Source: Coriobacteriia bacterium (GTDB taxonomy: Bacteria; Actinomycetota; Coriobacteriia; WRKU01). Taken from it: a DNA stretch of 41,666 bases. A model generated the notes under the pieces. The model did not search any database. It was not told where the DNA came from and saw only the letters and a program-made list of their open reading frames with translations. The translations under genes and the position numbers were made by a program. Positions within the stretch are counted from its first letter, which is position 1, and each line of letters starts with the position of its first letter. Below are positions 7,595 through 16,299 of this stretch, piece after piece. The stretch spans positions 1 through 41,666 of the forward strand of contig WRDL01000001.1 in the NCBI GenBank assembly GCA_009784095.1. Direction: 5' to 3'.

Positions 7595-8759
7595 CTACTC
7601 CTTTTATCGGACTTTGATAGTTGCGTCTGCGCCAGATCGAGAGCAGAACGCCTACACACGCCAAACTCGTTACCAAAAATGATGATCCATAACTCATAAA
7701 TGGAAGCGGGATACCGGTGATCGGCATCAGGCCCATCGTCATACCGGCATTCTCAAGGATCTGGAATGCCCACATACTCATGATACCAGTCGCGATGAGC
7801 GACCCAAATAAATCGATCGATGATGCACAAATGCTCAAACATGCCATGAGCAATGCAAGATAGAGCCCCATCAGGAGGAGCCCTCCCATAAAGCCCATCT
7901 CCTCGCCGAGGACCGCGAAGATGAAGTCGGTATGTCGCTCAGGCAAAAAGTTGCCGGTCGTCTGCGACCCGCTCCCGAGACCTTTGCCGGAGAACTCACC
8001 TGAACCGATCGATATCATCGACTGCTCTAAGTTGTAGCCCGCTCCTTGAGGATCAACATCGGGATCAACGAAAACGATAAGTCGATTGAGCTGGTACTCT
8101 TTGAGTACCCTCCCGTCCCCATCGTTGGTCTTCGAATAGTTTATCTCGGTGAATACGAAGCCGATCACGCACAGCAACCCGACCAATATAAGTAATATCA
8201 TGGTGCGTGAATGAGCACCGCCGACCCATAAGATCCCCAAGGATATAGCGACGAATACCAGTCCAGTCCCCAGATCGGGGATCAGCATGATCAGAACCGC
8301 AGGTATCAAGGAGATCGCGAAGAGTTTGATGAAGCTCAACAGGTCAGGGATCTCGCCTTCATAGCGCGCCACGATCGCTGCGAAGAGCAGGATCGTTACG
8401 AGCTTTGCGGGCTCGGAAGGCTGGAACAGATGACGCCCCCCGATCGCAAGCCAGCGCTCAGAACCTCCGGCGGTCGATCCGAGTCCGGGGATCCGAGGTG
8501 CGAGTATCAGAAAGAGATTGACGATCCACAGCGGGACGATCATATCAGCAAAGTTGCGGTAATCAAAAAGCCAGAAGCACACCATCAAGACAAGACCGAT
8601 TGCGATACCGATTATCTGACGGTAGAGAAAGGAGCTCGCATCTTCCATTGCCGAGGTCGCAGACAGAATTATCGTCGTCCCTACGACGAGAAGCGCTGCC
8701 ACCGCGATCACCAATGTGAAATTGACGTTGCGACGGATATCGTAGCGGAAAAGAGCCAC
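7467..8759 (-). CDS. rodA: Peptidoglycan glycosyltransferase RodA (SEDS family)
   Basis: 430 residues with about ten membrane segments. RodA polymerises lipid II during elongation together with PBP2, encoded immediately upstream. Typical features are FQPSEPAKL, LIMLIPDLGTGLVF, LNRLIVFVDP, ERHTDFIFAVLGEEMG and the C-terminal TGIPLPFMSYGSSFLV. The start is GTG at 8759, three bases after the PBP2 stop, with no strong ribosome site, so translation is probably coupled. The protein carries a charged ~50-residue tail after the last membrane segment (SIWRRRN onwards). Its last 42 codons overlap the DUF697 gene. Confidence 0.96.
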   Translation of the reverse strand: MALFRYDIRRNVNFTLVIAVAALLVVGTTIILSATSAMEDASSFLYRQIIGIAIGLVLMVCFWLFDYRNFADMIVPLWIVNLFLILAPRIPGLGSTAGGSERWLAIGGRHLFQPSEPAKLVTILLFAAIVARYEGEIPDLLSFIKLFAISLIPAVLIMLIPDLGTGLVFVAISLGILWVGGAHSRTMILLILVGLLCVIGFVFTEINYSKTNDGDGRVLKEYQLNRLIVFVDPDVDPQGAGYNLEQSMISIGSGEFSGKGLGSGSQTTGNFLPERHTDFIFAVLGEEMGFMGGLLLMGLYLALLMACLSICASSIDLFGSLIATGIMSMWAFQILENAGMTMGLMPITGIPLPFMSYGSSFLVTSLACVGVLLSIWRRRNYQSPIKGVDDDETSAQSSRNPGIREKTRATKNNSGPRRSSPRPHASFLYR

Positions 8760-8762
8760 CGC

Positions 8763-10631
8763 TTACCGAGACCTGTCCGTTCCAAGGCTGAAGGTGGTCG
8801 ATTCGTGGAAGATCGCTCCGAAGATCGAACGCGTCGCCGGCGTGGCGGTGCGACCACCTGCGCCTCCCTGCTCGACGACGACCGCTACGCAGAACTGGGG
8901 ATCCTCACTCGGAGCGAACCCGACGAACCAAGCGGTATCGTCCTTTTTCGTACCTGTATATTCTGCGGTACCGGTCTTGCCTGAGATCGCGGTGCCGAAA
9001 CCGGAGAAGCCACCGTAAGCGGTACCCTCAGTCACGACCGCACGAAGATACTCACGCATCCATGCCAGATTCTCGGGAGTGACGCTCGGCTCAAAAACGA
9101 CTTCGGGCTCAATGGTCAGCGCTGCGTCCCCATTAGAGTCGAGCACCGCTTTGAGTACGTGTGGCCGAAGGACCTTTCCTTTATAAGCGATCCCGGCATA
9201 GGTCGAGGCAAGCTGTAGAGGAGTCGTCAATACATCACCTTGCCCGATCGCGAGATGCACCCCATCTCCGGGAACCCACGCGCCGATATTGAATTCGGGA
9301 TTGAGCACGTTCCACTCGTTTTTCCACTCTGCGGTTGGGATGCGCCCCGACACCTCTCCGGGAAGATCGATGCCGAGTACCGAGCCGTATCCCCAACTCT
9401 CGAGATATTTTTGCAGTCCCTCATCGGTATTCTCTTCGAAGGCGTAGCCGATATCGTAGAAGTAATAGTTACATGATTGGGCGACCGCCGAGTGCATATC
9501 CATGGTCCCGTGACTGCCTGGGTATATCCAGCAATTCTTCTGATCCCATTGACCCAGTTTCGTCCAGCCCCCGACACAGGTCGTCTGGGTCTGGGTGGTC
9601 ACGATGCTTGCATCGAGCGCTCCCAGCCCCACGAACGCCTTGAAGGTCGATGCGGGTGGGTAGGATGCGCCGATCGCGCGATTGATAAGCGGATAGTTCA
9701 ATTTTTCATCGGTGAGTTTCTCCCAATCCTTTTGGGTGATGCCACCGACGAACACTTCGGGATCGTAGGTCGGATAGCTTGCCATAGCAAGGACTTCACC
9801 GGTCTTGACATCGAGCACGACCGCGGCCGCACCGGCGGTCTTGAGCCCCGACTCGATACCGGCTGCGACGGTCTGCGCCAGGATCTGCTCGGTCGCTCCC
9901 TGCAGCTCAGCATCGAGAGTGAGCATCACGTCCTGTCCTGCTTGAGGAGGATCGTCCTGGACGACCGCTTGTGGCTTACCTTGCGCGTCAACTTCGATGA
10001 GCTGACGACCGCGCACACCCTGCAATACCGTTTCGAAGGCAAGTTCCGCGCCCGATTTTCCGACGATATCGCCCGAATGATAGTTCTCGAAGAGCTCACG
10101 CTCCATATCGGCTTCAGATATCAGCCCGGCATAACCCAGCACTTGAGACGCAAGGGCAGCCTGCGGATAGGTGCGTACCGCGCGAGCAGCTACTTGGATG
10201 TCGGGAAAGAGTGCTTGGTTCTCAGCGATGTAGGAGATCGTATCCATGGGTACATCGATACCGACGACTCGCAAGTCGAGTGGAGCGTCCTTGACCGAAC
10301 CGATACGCTCGCGCACATCCTCCTCGGTGATCATGAGATGAGTTGCGAGACGCTCGATGAGTGCATCATCTTCAAGCGCTGAGATCGGCGCGAGCACGAC
10401 CATCGAAGTACGGTTGGTGACCAACTCGATACCGTTACGATCCAGAATACGTCCACGAGGCGCGATCGTGGTCGCCTCTCGCAGACGGTTGATCGCTGCC
10501 TTATCGGTATACTCCTGCCCGTGGACGATCTGCATCGACCAGAGGCGAAAGACCAATACGAGGATCATGACGACGAATATCGCCATCAGCGACAGCACTC
10601 TGTTCTGTATGTCAGGCTTCTGATAGATCAG
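8763..10631 (-). CDS. mrdA: Penicillin-binding protein 2 (elongasome transpeptidase)
   Basis: About 622 residues: a short cytoplasmic tail, one membrane helix (SLMAIFVVMILVLVF), a class B PBP dimerisation domain (APRGRILDRNG; SGDIVGKSGAELAFE) and a transpeptidase domain. The active-site motifs are PPASTFK (nucleophile Ser), SCN and SGKTGTAEY. It cross-links peptidoglycan in the rod complex with RodA and MreBCD. Start: GGAGG overlaps the mreD stop and lies five bases before an in-frame CTG at 10631, giving MIYQKPDIQNRV. No ATG, GTG or TTG occurs until GTG at 10598, which has no ribosome site. I therefore favour the CTG; 10598 is the conventional alternative. Confidence 0.95.
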   Translation of the reverse strand: MIYQKPDIQNRVLSLMAIFVVMILVLVFRLWSMQIVHGQEYTDKAAINRLREATTIAPRGRILDRNGIELVTNRTSMVVLAPISALEDDALIERLATHLMITEEDVRERIGSVKDAPLDLRVVGIDVPMDTISYIAENQALFPDIQVAARAVRTYPQAALASQVLGYAGLISEADMERELFENYHSGDIVGKSGAELAFETVLQGVRGRQLIEVDAQGKPQAVVQDDPPQAGQDVMLTLDAELQGATEQILAQTVAAGIESGLKTAGAAAVVLDVKTGEVLAMASYPTYDPEVFVGGITQKDWEKLTDEKLNYPLINRAIGASYPPASTFKAFVGLGALDASIVTTQTQTTCVGGWTKLGQWDQKNCWIYPGSHGTMDMHSAVAQSCNYYFYDIGYAFEENTDEGLQKYLESWGYGSVLGIDLPGEVSGRIPTAEWKNEWNVLNPEFNIGAWVPGDGVHLAIGQGDVLTTPLQLASTYAGIAYKGKVLRPHVLKAVLDSNGDAALTIEPEVVFEPSVTPENLAWMREYLRAVVTEGTAYGGFSGFGTAISGKTGTAEYTGTKKDDTAWFVGFAPSEDPQFCVAVVVEQGGAGGRTATPATRSIFGAIFHESTTFSLGTDRSR

Positions 10632-10640
10632 AGAAGCCTC

Positions 10641-11153
10641 CTACCATAGAGTCCCAAAGATGACCGAACTGGTATTGTCGCGTAACGCGCGCGTCAATAT
10701 CGGACAAATGATCGTCGCACATACTGCGTTATAAAACGTGCTCGGAAGCACAATACCAAAGAACGCACTCGCAAGCGAGGTTTGCGTTCCCAGAAACAAT
10801 ATCACAATCATGTAGAGAATTTCTGAAGTAAATGTGGCGAGCGCGATAACACCGACCGGTAGGATCCATCCCTCGGCGAACAGGTTCTCCTGTACCAGTC
10901 CGGCGATATACCCCGTGATCGAGAGCACGAGAGCCATGGGACCGACCGGTCCGGCGCCGAGCAGGTCGAAGAGGAGTCCGGCGACAAAACCGAGGACTGT
11001 CCCGGTGTTCGGACCCTCGACGAGCGCCATGATGATGACGGTGATCATTAAGAAGTTCGGTGATACCCCGCCGATCGCGATATAAGGCGCGACCATGACT
11101 TGCAGGAGTACCGCAATAAAGAACGCGGCGGTGTTGACCAGTAATAGTCTCAT
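10641..11153 (-). CDS. mreD: Rod shape-determining membrane protein MreD
   Basis: 170 residues, five to six membrane segments. It is recognised by the N-terminal LLQVMVAPYIAIGGVSPNFLMITV pattern, the GPNTGTVLGFVAGLLFDLLGAGPVG segment (family: GxxxGFxxGLxxDlxxxxxxG) and its position between mreC and PBP2. It links the cytoplasmic MreB filament with MreC and the wall synthases. The start is ATG at 11153, directly after the mreC stop. Its stop codon is part of the GGAGG ribosome site of the PBP2 gene. Confidence 0.94.
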   Translation of the reverse strand: MRLLLVNTAAFFIAVLLQVMVAPYIAIGGVSPNFLMITVIIMALVEGPNTGTVLGFVAGLLFDLLGAGPVGPMALVLSITGYIAGLVQENLFAEGWILPVGVIALATFTSEILYMIVILFLGTQTSLASAFFGIVLPSTFYNAVCATIICPILTRALRDNTSSVIFGTLW

Positions 11154-12020
11154 TTAGAGCGATCCAATCTCTGCGGTCTCAACAAATGGTGTGGTGTTGG
11201 TCAGCACCATGACTTCTTCGACGACACGCGGATCGTTGGACGGGGTCACGCGGATCGTCTGGTAAAGCGAGCTGATCCCCGTGATCGCGTCGAGTACCTC
11301 TCCGACCTTCAACCCTTCGGGATAGATACCCCCCAGACCGGAGGTGATGACCACGTCACCCGGCTCGACCTCGACCTCGTTTGCGACGAACTCAAGAGTG
11401 AGCGTACCGGACAGCGATCCGGTAGCGATACCGGGGGTACGAGTTCGCTGCAGCATACAGGCAACACCGCTGCGACGGTCAGTCGTGAGACGGACTTTCG
11501 AGAAGTTCGGACCGACCTCGATGATCTGTCCGAGAAGACCTTGCGGTCCCACTACCGGCATACTGACCTCGAAGTCAGCGTTCGATCCCTTATTGATCGT
11601 GATGACTTGATCCCACGCATTGGCGGGAATGCCGATCACACGTGCTGACACACCGTTGTAATCTGCATTCTGTTGCGCTTCCATCAGTTTCTCGAGATTC
11701 TGGAACTGAAGAAGTCTCTCTTCGAGTACGAGCACCTGTTGGCGCAGTTCCTCATTCTGGCGATACAGTGTGCGCGCGTCCTCTTGAGATATATTGCCGA
11801 CGTTGACCTCTGCGGTCCATTGGCGAATAGGGCTTGTCAAAAAATTACCGACGCGAGCAAGCGGAGTGGAAAGTGCTTGTACGCCACTGCGTATGCTGTG
11901 CAAAGGGCCATTCGGACCTTCACGATCCCATACCGTGATGCAGAGGATGGATAGCACGATCATGACCGCTGCTAACCAGAGTTGAGCCGAGCGCGGCTCC
12001 TTTGTCTCGTGCACCCTCAT
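11154..12020 (-). CDS. mreC: Rod shape-determining protein MreC
   Basis: 288 residues: an N-terminal membrane anchor (about 13-31), then a coiled coil (about 85-120, LYRQNEELRQQVLVLEERLL), then the extracytoplasmic beta domain with ARVIGIPANAWDQVITINKGS, GLLGQIIEVGPNFSKVRLTTD, DVVITSGLGGIYPEGLKVGEV. This is the standard MreC layout; it scaffolds PBP2 in the elongasome. The start is ATG at 12020, 12 bases after the mreB stop. Position and content match mreBCD operons. Confidence 0.96.
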   Translation of the reverse strand: MRVHETKEPRSAQLWLAAVMIVLSILCITVWDREGPNGPLHSIRSGVQALSTPLARVGNFLTSPIRQWTAEVNVGNISQEDARTLYRQNEELRQQVLVLEERLLQFQNLEKLMEAQQNADYNGVSARVIGIPANAWDQVITINKGSNADFEVSMPVVGPQGLLGQIIEVGPNFSKVRLTTDRRSGVACMLQRTRTPGIATGSLSGTLTLEFVANEVEVEPGDVVITSGLGGIYPEGLKVGEVLDAITGISSLYQTIRVTPSNDPRVVEEVMVLTNTTPFVETAEIGSL

Positions 12021-12032
12021 GTGGTTAAGATC

Positions 12033-13073
12033 CTATCGCGATCCTTGAAGGACCGAACTAAGAACATCGATTTCCTCTAACGCTTGGGCTGAGCCCTCGA
12101 CGACGTTGGTAAGCGCGCTGTCAGAGACATAGACGGGCATACCGGTCTCGTGTCTGAGCCGTTCGTCAAGACCGCGGAGCAACGCGCCACCGCCGGTCAG
12201 GATGATACCGTATTCCATAAGGTCACTCGCGAGCTCCGGTGGAGTTTCCTCCAGTGTGTCGGTGACCGCACGAATGACAGATTGCGTGGGATCCTCGATC
12301 GCCTCGCGTACTTCTTCTGATTCCATCGTGATCGTACGAGGCAGACCAGTCGAAAGGTCGCGTCCTTTGATCTCAACGTCTACTTCTTCAACGAGCGGCC
12401 ATGCTGAGCCTATCTCGATCTTGATATCTTCCGAGGTACGCTCGCCGATCGCAACGTTGAATGCACGTTTCACATAATTGGCTATCGCTTCGTCGAACTC
12501 ATCTCCGGCGGTCCTGCTCGAACGAGATACGACGATGCCACCCAATGAGATGACCGCTACCTCGGTCGTGCCTCCGCCGATATCGACGACCATCGAACCG
12601 GTCGGCTCGTGTATCGGGAGCCCGGCTCCGATCGCGGCTGCCATCGGCTCCTCGATGAGGAACGCCTTGCGTGCACCCGCGCTCATAGTCGCCTCGAACA
12701 CCGCGCGTTTCTCTACTTCGGTGACACCCGAAGGAACACACACCACGACTCGTGGTTTTGGCTGGAAGAGGAACTTGCGCTTTCGTACGCGGCTGATAAA
12801 ATACCGAAGCATCGCTTCGGTCACGTTGAAATCCGAGATCACCCCGTCTTTGAGCGGGCGAATAGCGGTGATCGATCCGGGAGTACGTCCGATCATGCGC
12901 TTTGCGTCTTGACCGACCGCCAGAACGCGACCGGTATCGTGCTCGATAGCTACAACCGAAGGCTCAATAAGAACGATGCCCTCACCTCTCATCGAGACAA
13001 GGGTATTGGCGGTCCCAAGATCGACCGCAATATCATTAGAAAAACTCCCGAAGAGCATATCGCTTAACGACAC
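12033..13073 (-). CDS. mreB: Rod shape-determining protein MreB (actin-like)
   Basis: 346 residues, full length. The actin-fold nucleotide motifs are clear: IAVDLGTANTLV (phosphate 1), MVVDIGGGTTEVAV (phosphate 2), ILTGGGALLRGLDE (adenosine). IEEPMAAAIGAGLPI and FNVTEAMLRYFI are also characteristic. It forms membrane-associated filaments that orient wall synthesis. The start is GTG at 13073 with AAGGAG five bases upstream. A minus-strand -10 like TAAAAT (13115-13120) sits about 40 bases upstream, inside the arms of a palindrome. The gene leads mreB-mreC-mreD-mrdA-rodA. Confidence 0.98.
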   Translation of the reverse strand: MSLSDMLFGSFSNDIAVDLGTANTLVSMRGEGIVLIEPSVVAIEHDTGRVLAVGQDAKRMIGRTPGSITAIRPLKDGVISDFNVTEAMLRYFISRVRKRKFLFQPKPRVVVCVPSGVTEVEKRAVFEATMSAGARKAFLIEEPMAAAIGAGLPIHEPTGSMVVDIGGGTTEVAVISLGGIVVSRSSRTAGDEFDEAIANYVKRAFNVAIGERTSEDIKIEIGSAWPLVEEVDVEIKGRDLSTGLPRTITMESEEVREAIEDPTQSVIRAVTDTLEETPPELASDLMEYGIILTGGGALLRGLDERLRHETGMPVYVSDSALTNVVEGSAQALEEIDVLSSVLQGSR

Positions 13074-13117
13074 GCAAACTCCTTACCTCGCGAAGCGGAT
13101 AACACAGTTTTAATATT

Positions 13118-13133
13118 TTACCATGTTTGGTAA
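13118..13133. promoter_or_regulatory. Palindrome at the putative mreB -10 region
   Basis: A perfect inverted repeat, TTACCA-TGTT-TGGTAA, overlaps the AT-rich TAAAAT box that would serve as the mreB -10 on the minus strand. This is where a repressor operator could lie. The stem is short and has no T-run, so it does not look like a terminator. The rest of 13074-13418 contains only a possible small frame (13160-13288); no clear terminator for the upstream surface-protein gene was seen. Confidence 0.3.
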
Positions 13134-13159
13134 GTTGAATTTTCCTTATAGGCGTTTCG

Positions 13160-13288
13160 TTACCGCGATACACATTCACGCATATTTGCGGGTCTATATC
13201 CGCAGATAGCGTATATTTCGGCGGTCAACTTAATGCTCGCGTCGTATGTGCCCAAGCCCGCAAGCCCCTGGGCCCGCAACTGCCGCAC
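13160..13288 (-). CDS. Possible 42-residue small protein upstream of mreB
   Basis: GTG at 13288 has AGGGAGA about seven bases upstream and opens a 42-codon frame (begins MRQLRAQGLAGLGTYDASI, ends NMRECVSR). The same frame stays open upstream, without a start codon, for roughly another 30 codons of protein-like sequence (RYDQLHHTLTKQGEYLV), so it could be a small gene or the remnant of a larger one. I do not recognise the sequence. It fills the gap between the large surface-protein gene and mreB, all on the same strand. Confidence 0.3.
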   Translation of the reverse strand: MRQLRAQGLAGLGTYDASIKLTAEIYAICGYRPANMRECVSR

Positions 13289-13418
13289 AAGGTATTCTCC
13301 CTGTTTGGTGAGGGTATGATGCAGCTGGTCGTACCTATGTGGTTCTGAATGGACTGCCGTGGCTTATGCGACTTGTATTGATGCCTCCTTTCATGGCGCT
13401 ACGTTATATCCGCGTTGT

Positions 13419-16115
13419 TCATCGCACTAACGTCGCTTTTTTCCTTTGCCGAGCGACCACTGAGATGGCGGTAAGACTCCCACCGACGGTCAGACCGATG
13501 ATCACCATTTCGAGCTTCACATAGATTCCGTCACCGGTCGAAGGGGCACTCTCGAGTGGGATCGGTACCGGCGTTGTTTCCACACTTGGCACGATCGTCG
13601 GAGTGTTCTCCTGGCTCTCGAACACTTCAGGGAGCTCCTCTTTCTGCGGTACTTCCCTCCTGATGACCGTAACGGTCTGGTCGGTATCTTCTATATCTTC
13701 ATGTGAGGTGATGAGCTCATCGCCTTGGTAGAGATACTCGAACACGACGATATCGATCTCGTCCAGATCGTAAGTGTCCATCAATGCAGTCACGAGCGAC
13801 GCATCGAAATCGAAGACCACTTCGACGGTGCCGCTTATGAATTGGGACACGGCTTCCGTGAAGAACTCCACCTCTGACATGATCGGCTCCCCGTCTATGA
13901 GCAGTACCTCGTTGCCTGCTTTGTCCATCAGTATTCCGCGCAGAATATAGTTTGTGTTCGATCTGAGGTTATTAAAGACGACCGTATCGATGACCTGCGC
14001 TTCGTTATCAGGAAAGAGCATCGTGGTACCGCTGGTGCCATCAAGCGCACTCGTTCGGATCGCCGGTATGACAGGCGGACTGTTAAGGAGCGTACCGAGT
14101 GAGACTACATGGGAGTCACGAACGATGACGATCTCGAACGGGGGAATCAATTCTCGATCCGCATTTGCAGTGCAGATAAGCTCTTCGATCATATAGGTGT
14201 CGTACGGCAGCGCACCCTTTGAGTTATCTAACGCATTCTGTGCACCGAACCATACCCCATCCTCGTCGGTCAGTCCTTCATTGGTGTTCTGCGTGTGGGG
14301 GTTCCATGATGCCGCAGTCGATGCGTATCCGTTCGCATCGGTAACGATGACATGACTCTCGCCGCTCGTCGTACTTGTGATCTGGAATGGTACTCCGCCG
14401 AGACGTTCATAGGTCTCCTCGCCTGCTTTTATCAATTCGATATCACCGCGCTTGATCTGGTCGGCGACGACCGGTGCGACGAAGGTGCTCACCGTCTGCG
14501 CGGTCCCCTCCGAGGTGACCTGCTGGACCCACATCGTCTGCTCACCCAAGAGATAGCCTTCAGGCGCTTTGGTCTCTTTGATGGTGATCGTTCCCAGCGG
14601 TAAGACAGAGCGACCCTCATTGTCGACTATCAGTTCGTCTCCCGCGATAAGATATTCGGGATCGAGGTACACATAGCCGTCTTCATCGGTACGAAAAGTC
14701 CATGTCTTTGTCGGTATCATGGTTGCGCTCCATGAGGTGTTGACCGTTGAATGATACCCCGCGTAATGCTTGACCTCGAATTGCGCTCCAGCCAGAGTCG
14801 CACCTCCTTGCGGTGCACCTGACATCATTTCGAAATCTATCTTGCTCAGCGCGATCCCAACAGGATTGTGCTGGGGCATATCCTCTACTTGACCTGCAGA
14901 TTCATTGAGACGCACGGTGAGATTCGGGCGTACTCTGACCGGATAGACGGTCTCATCGAGCGCATAGCCGGTCGCAGTACTCGTTTCTTTGACGAAATAG
15001 TTTCCCGCGTCGATCTCGGCTGATACCGCCTCTCCTGAAGCGTTGGTCGTCATCGTCGAGACCCTTTGAATGCACGCTTCATCGATATAGACGCCGTAGG
15101 ACGCCCCAGCGATGTTGTAGCTGGCATTGTTATCGCTTATCTGGGACCATCCAGATCGTTTCACCAGATCGATCCTCCCCATCGCGGGCACATTGACCAC
15201 TTGTCCGGGTGAGCCACCGACCCTCGTGGTCATTCCTGATCTCACGCTCACCGTATGCACAGAGGGGCTGATCACGAATCCACGCGGTGCGGTCGTTTCG
15301 CGTATAAAGTACAGTCCACTCGTCAACGCACCGGATTTGCCATAACCGGTGGCGTCAGTGGTGATCGTCGCGATCGGGGTACCGGTCGCGGACGGGTTCG
15401 TATAAATGCCAAAGACCGCGCCGGCCAGCGAGAAATCGCTGTTCGAAGCGGTCACCTGCGGCTTGGATGATGTCTTTACCAGATCGAGGTATCCCACGTG
15501 ATCGGTCTTGATGACGGTATAGGATGCCGCTATACCTTTCCCCTGGATCGTGGTGACCGCATTGACTCCGTTCGAGTCGTGTGAATGCCAGAACAGATCT
15601 TCACTCGGGGTCGATCCCCAAAAGATCCCGGTGTGATGATAAGGATCGATATCATACATACTGCTGTTCCATATCCAGATGACATCACCCTTCTCGAGTA
15701 TGCCGGATGCGAGCATCTCGGCCTTCGAATAGTAATGATAATGCTCGAGGTCGTTCCATTGGATAAAGTCGAGCCAGCCGATGATACCCGGTATGCCCGA
15801 TGCTCCGGCAGCGGTAAAGGCATGCCAGACGAATCCGGTGCAGTTCATGCCTACCGAACCGTTGAACGAGGGGTCTCCGTTCGGAGATCGAAAGTCACCT
15901 CCCACATACGGGGTCCCCAGATAGTATGAGTCGAACCGATGCGAATTGAGCCAACTGATCAGCCCACTGCGAGTGACACCGGTCACCTCTGCGATCGTTC
16001 GTGACCCAAGAGCGGTCGCTGTCGAGGGCACAAGCAGCATCGCGGCAAGCACCGCCACTATCACCAGCGCGCCCACCGTACAATAACTGTTCGCGCGCAT
16101 ACCAAAGCTTTTCAT
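13419..16115 (-). CDS. Cell-wall-anchored protein: NlpC/P60-like domain, SpaA repeats, VaFE domain
   Basis: 898 residues. A signal peptide (about 1-36) is followed by a cysteine-peptidase-like domain (about 45-205) with Cys92 in MNCTGF, His161 in HHTGIFWG and HSHDSNG, resembling NlpC/P60 or CHAP enzymes. Four SpaA/Cna-B-type repeats follow, opening with GYLDLVKTS, GRIDLVKRSG, GIALSKIDFE and GDIELIKAGE. Next is a VaFE domain (about 695-820: DTVVFNNLRSNTNYILRG, then IVVFEYLYQGDELITSHEDI and QTVTVI). The C-terminus has APSTGD (P858), a hydrophobic helix and a basic tail, a non-canonical sortase signal with Ala in place of the Leu of LPxTG. ATG at 16115 has AGGAG seven bases upstream. Likely an adhesin or pilin-like protein with wall- or peptide-cleaving capacity. 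Confidence 0.85.
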   Translation of the reverse strand: MKSFGMRANSYCTVGALVIVAVLAAMLLVPSTATALGSRTIAEVTGVTRSGLISWLNSHRFDSYYLGTPYVGGDFRSPNGDPSFNGSVGMNCTGFVWHAFTAAGASGIPGIIGWLDFIQWNDLEHYHYYSKAEMLASGILEKGDVIWIWNSSMYDIDPYHHTGIFWGSTPSEDLFWHSHDSNGVNAVTTIQGKGIAASYTVIKTDHVGYLDLVKTSSKPQVTASNSDFSLAGAVFGIYTNPSATGTPIATITTDATGYGKSGALTSGLYFIRETTAPRGFVISPSVHTVSVRSGMTTRVGGSPGQVVNVPAMGRIDLVKRSGWSQISDNNASYNIAGASYGVYIDEACIQRVSTMTTNASGEAVSAEIDAGNYFVKETSTATGYALDETVYPVRVRPNLTVRLNESAGQVEDMPQHNPVGIALSKIDFEMMSGAPQGGATLAGAQFEVKHYAGYHSTVNTSWSATMIPTKTWTFRTDEDGYVYLDPEYLIAGDELIVDNEGRSVLPLGTITIKETKAPEGYLLGEQTMWVQQVTSEGTAQTVSTFVAPVVADQIKRGDIELIKAGEETYERLGGVPFQITSTTSGESHVIVTDANGYASTAASWNPHTQNTNEGLTDEDGVWFGAQNALDNSKGALPYDTYMIEELICTANADRELIPPFEIVIVRDSHVVSLGTLLNSPPVIPAIRTSALDGTSGTTMLFPDNEAQVIDTVVFNNLRSNTNYILRGILMDKAGNEVLLIDGEPIMSEVEFFTEAVSQFISGTVEVVFDFDASLVTALMDTYDLDEIDIVVFEYLYQGDELITSHEDIEDTDQTVTVIRREVPQKEELPEVFESQENTPTIVPSVETTPVPIPLESAPSTGDGIYVKLEMVIIGLTVGGSLTAISVVARQRKKATLVR

Positions 16116-16203
16116 TGTTCATCTCCTTCGTCTTGTCGATAGCTCGTATTGGCAAGGAAGGGATCACATGCGCCATCCTCCCAATAAAGGCAAGAATAAC
16201 GAC

Positions 16204-16243
16204 AAAGAAATAGTCGGCGGTTAGCTTACACTTACCGCCGACT
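16204..16243 (-). terminator. Terminator of the hydrogenase operon
   Basis: A perfect 10-bp inverted repeat, AGTCGGCGGT (16212-16221) with ACCGCCGACT (16234-16243), is followed on the minus strand by ATTTCTTTGT. It lies about 57 bases after the hydA stop and before the surface-protein gene. The T-run is interrupted but the stem is strong. Confidence 0.7.
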
Positions 16244-16299
16244 CATGCTCTATCTTAAAAATGACTTAACTAAACATTAATCTTGTTAACTACATCCGA

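Noticed and set aside
9477..10382. Plus-strand frame of about 300 codons opposite the PBP2 gene
   Set aside because: Antisense shadow of a clear PBP2; no family features and no ribosome site.
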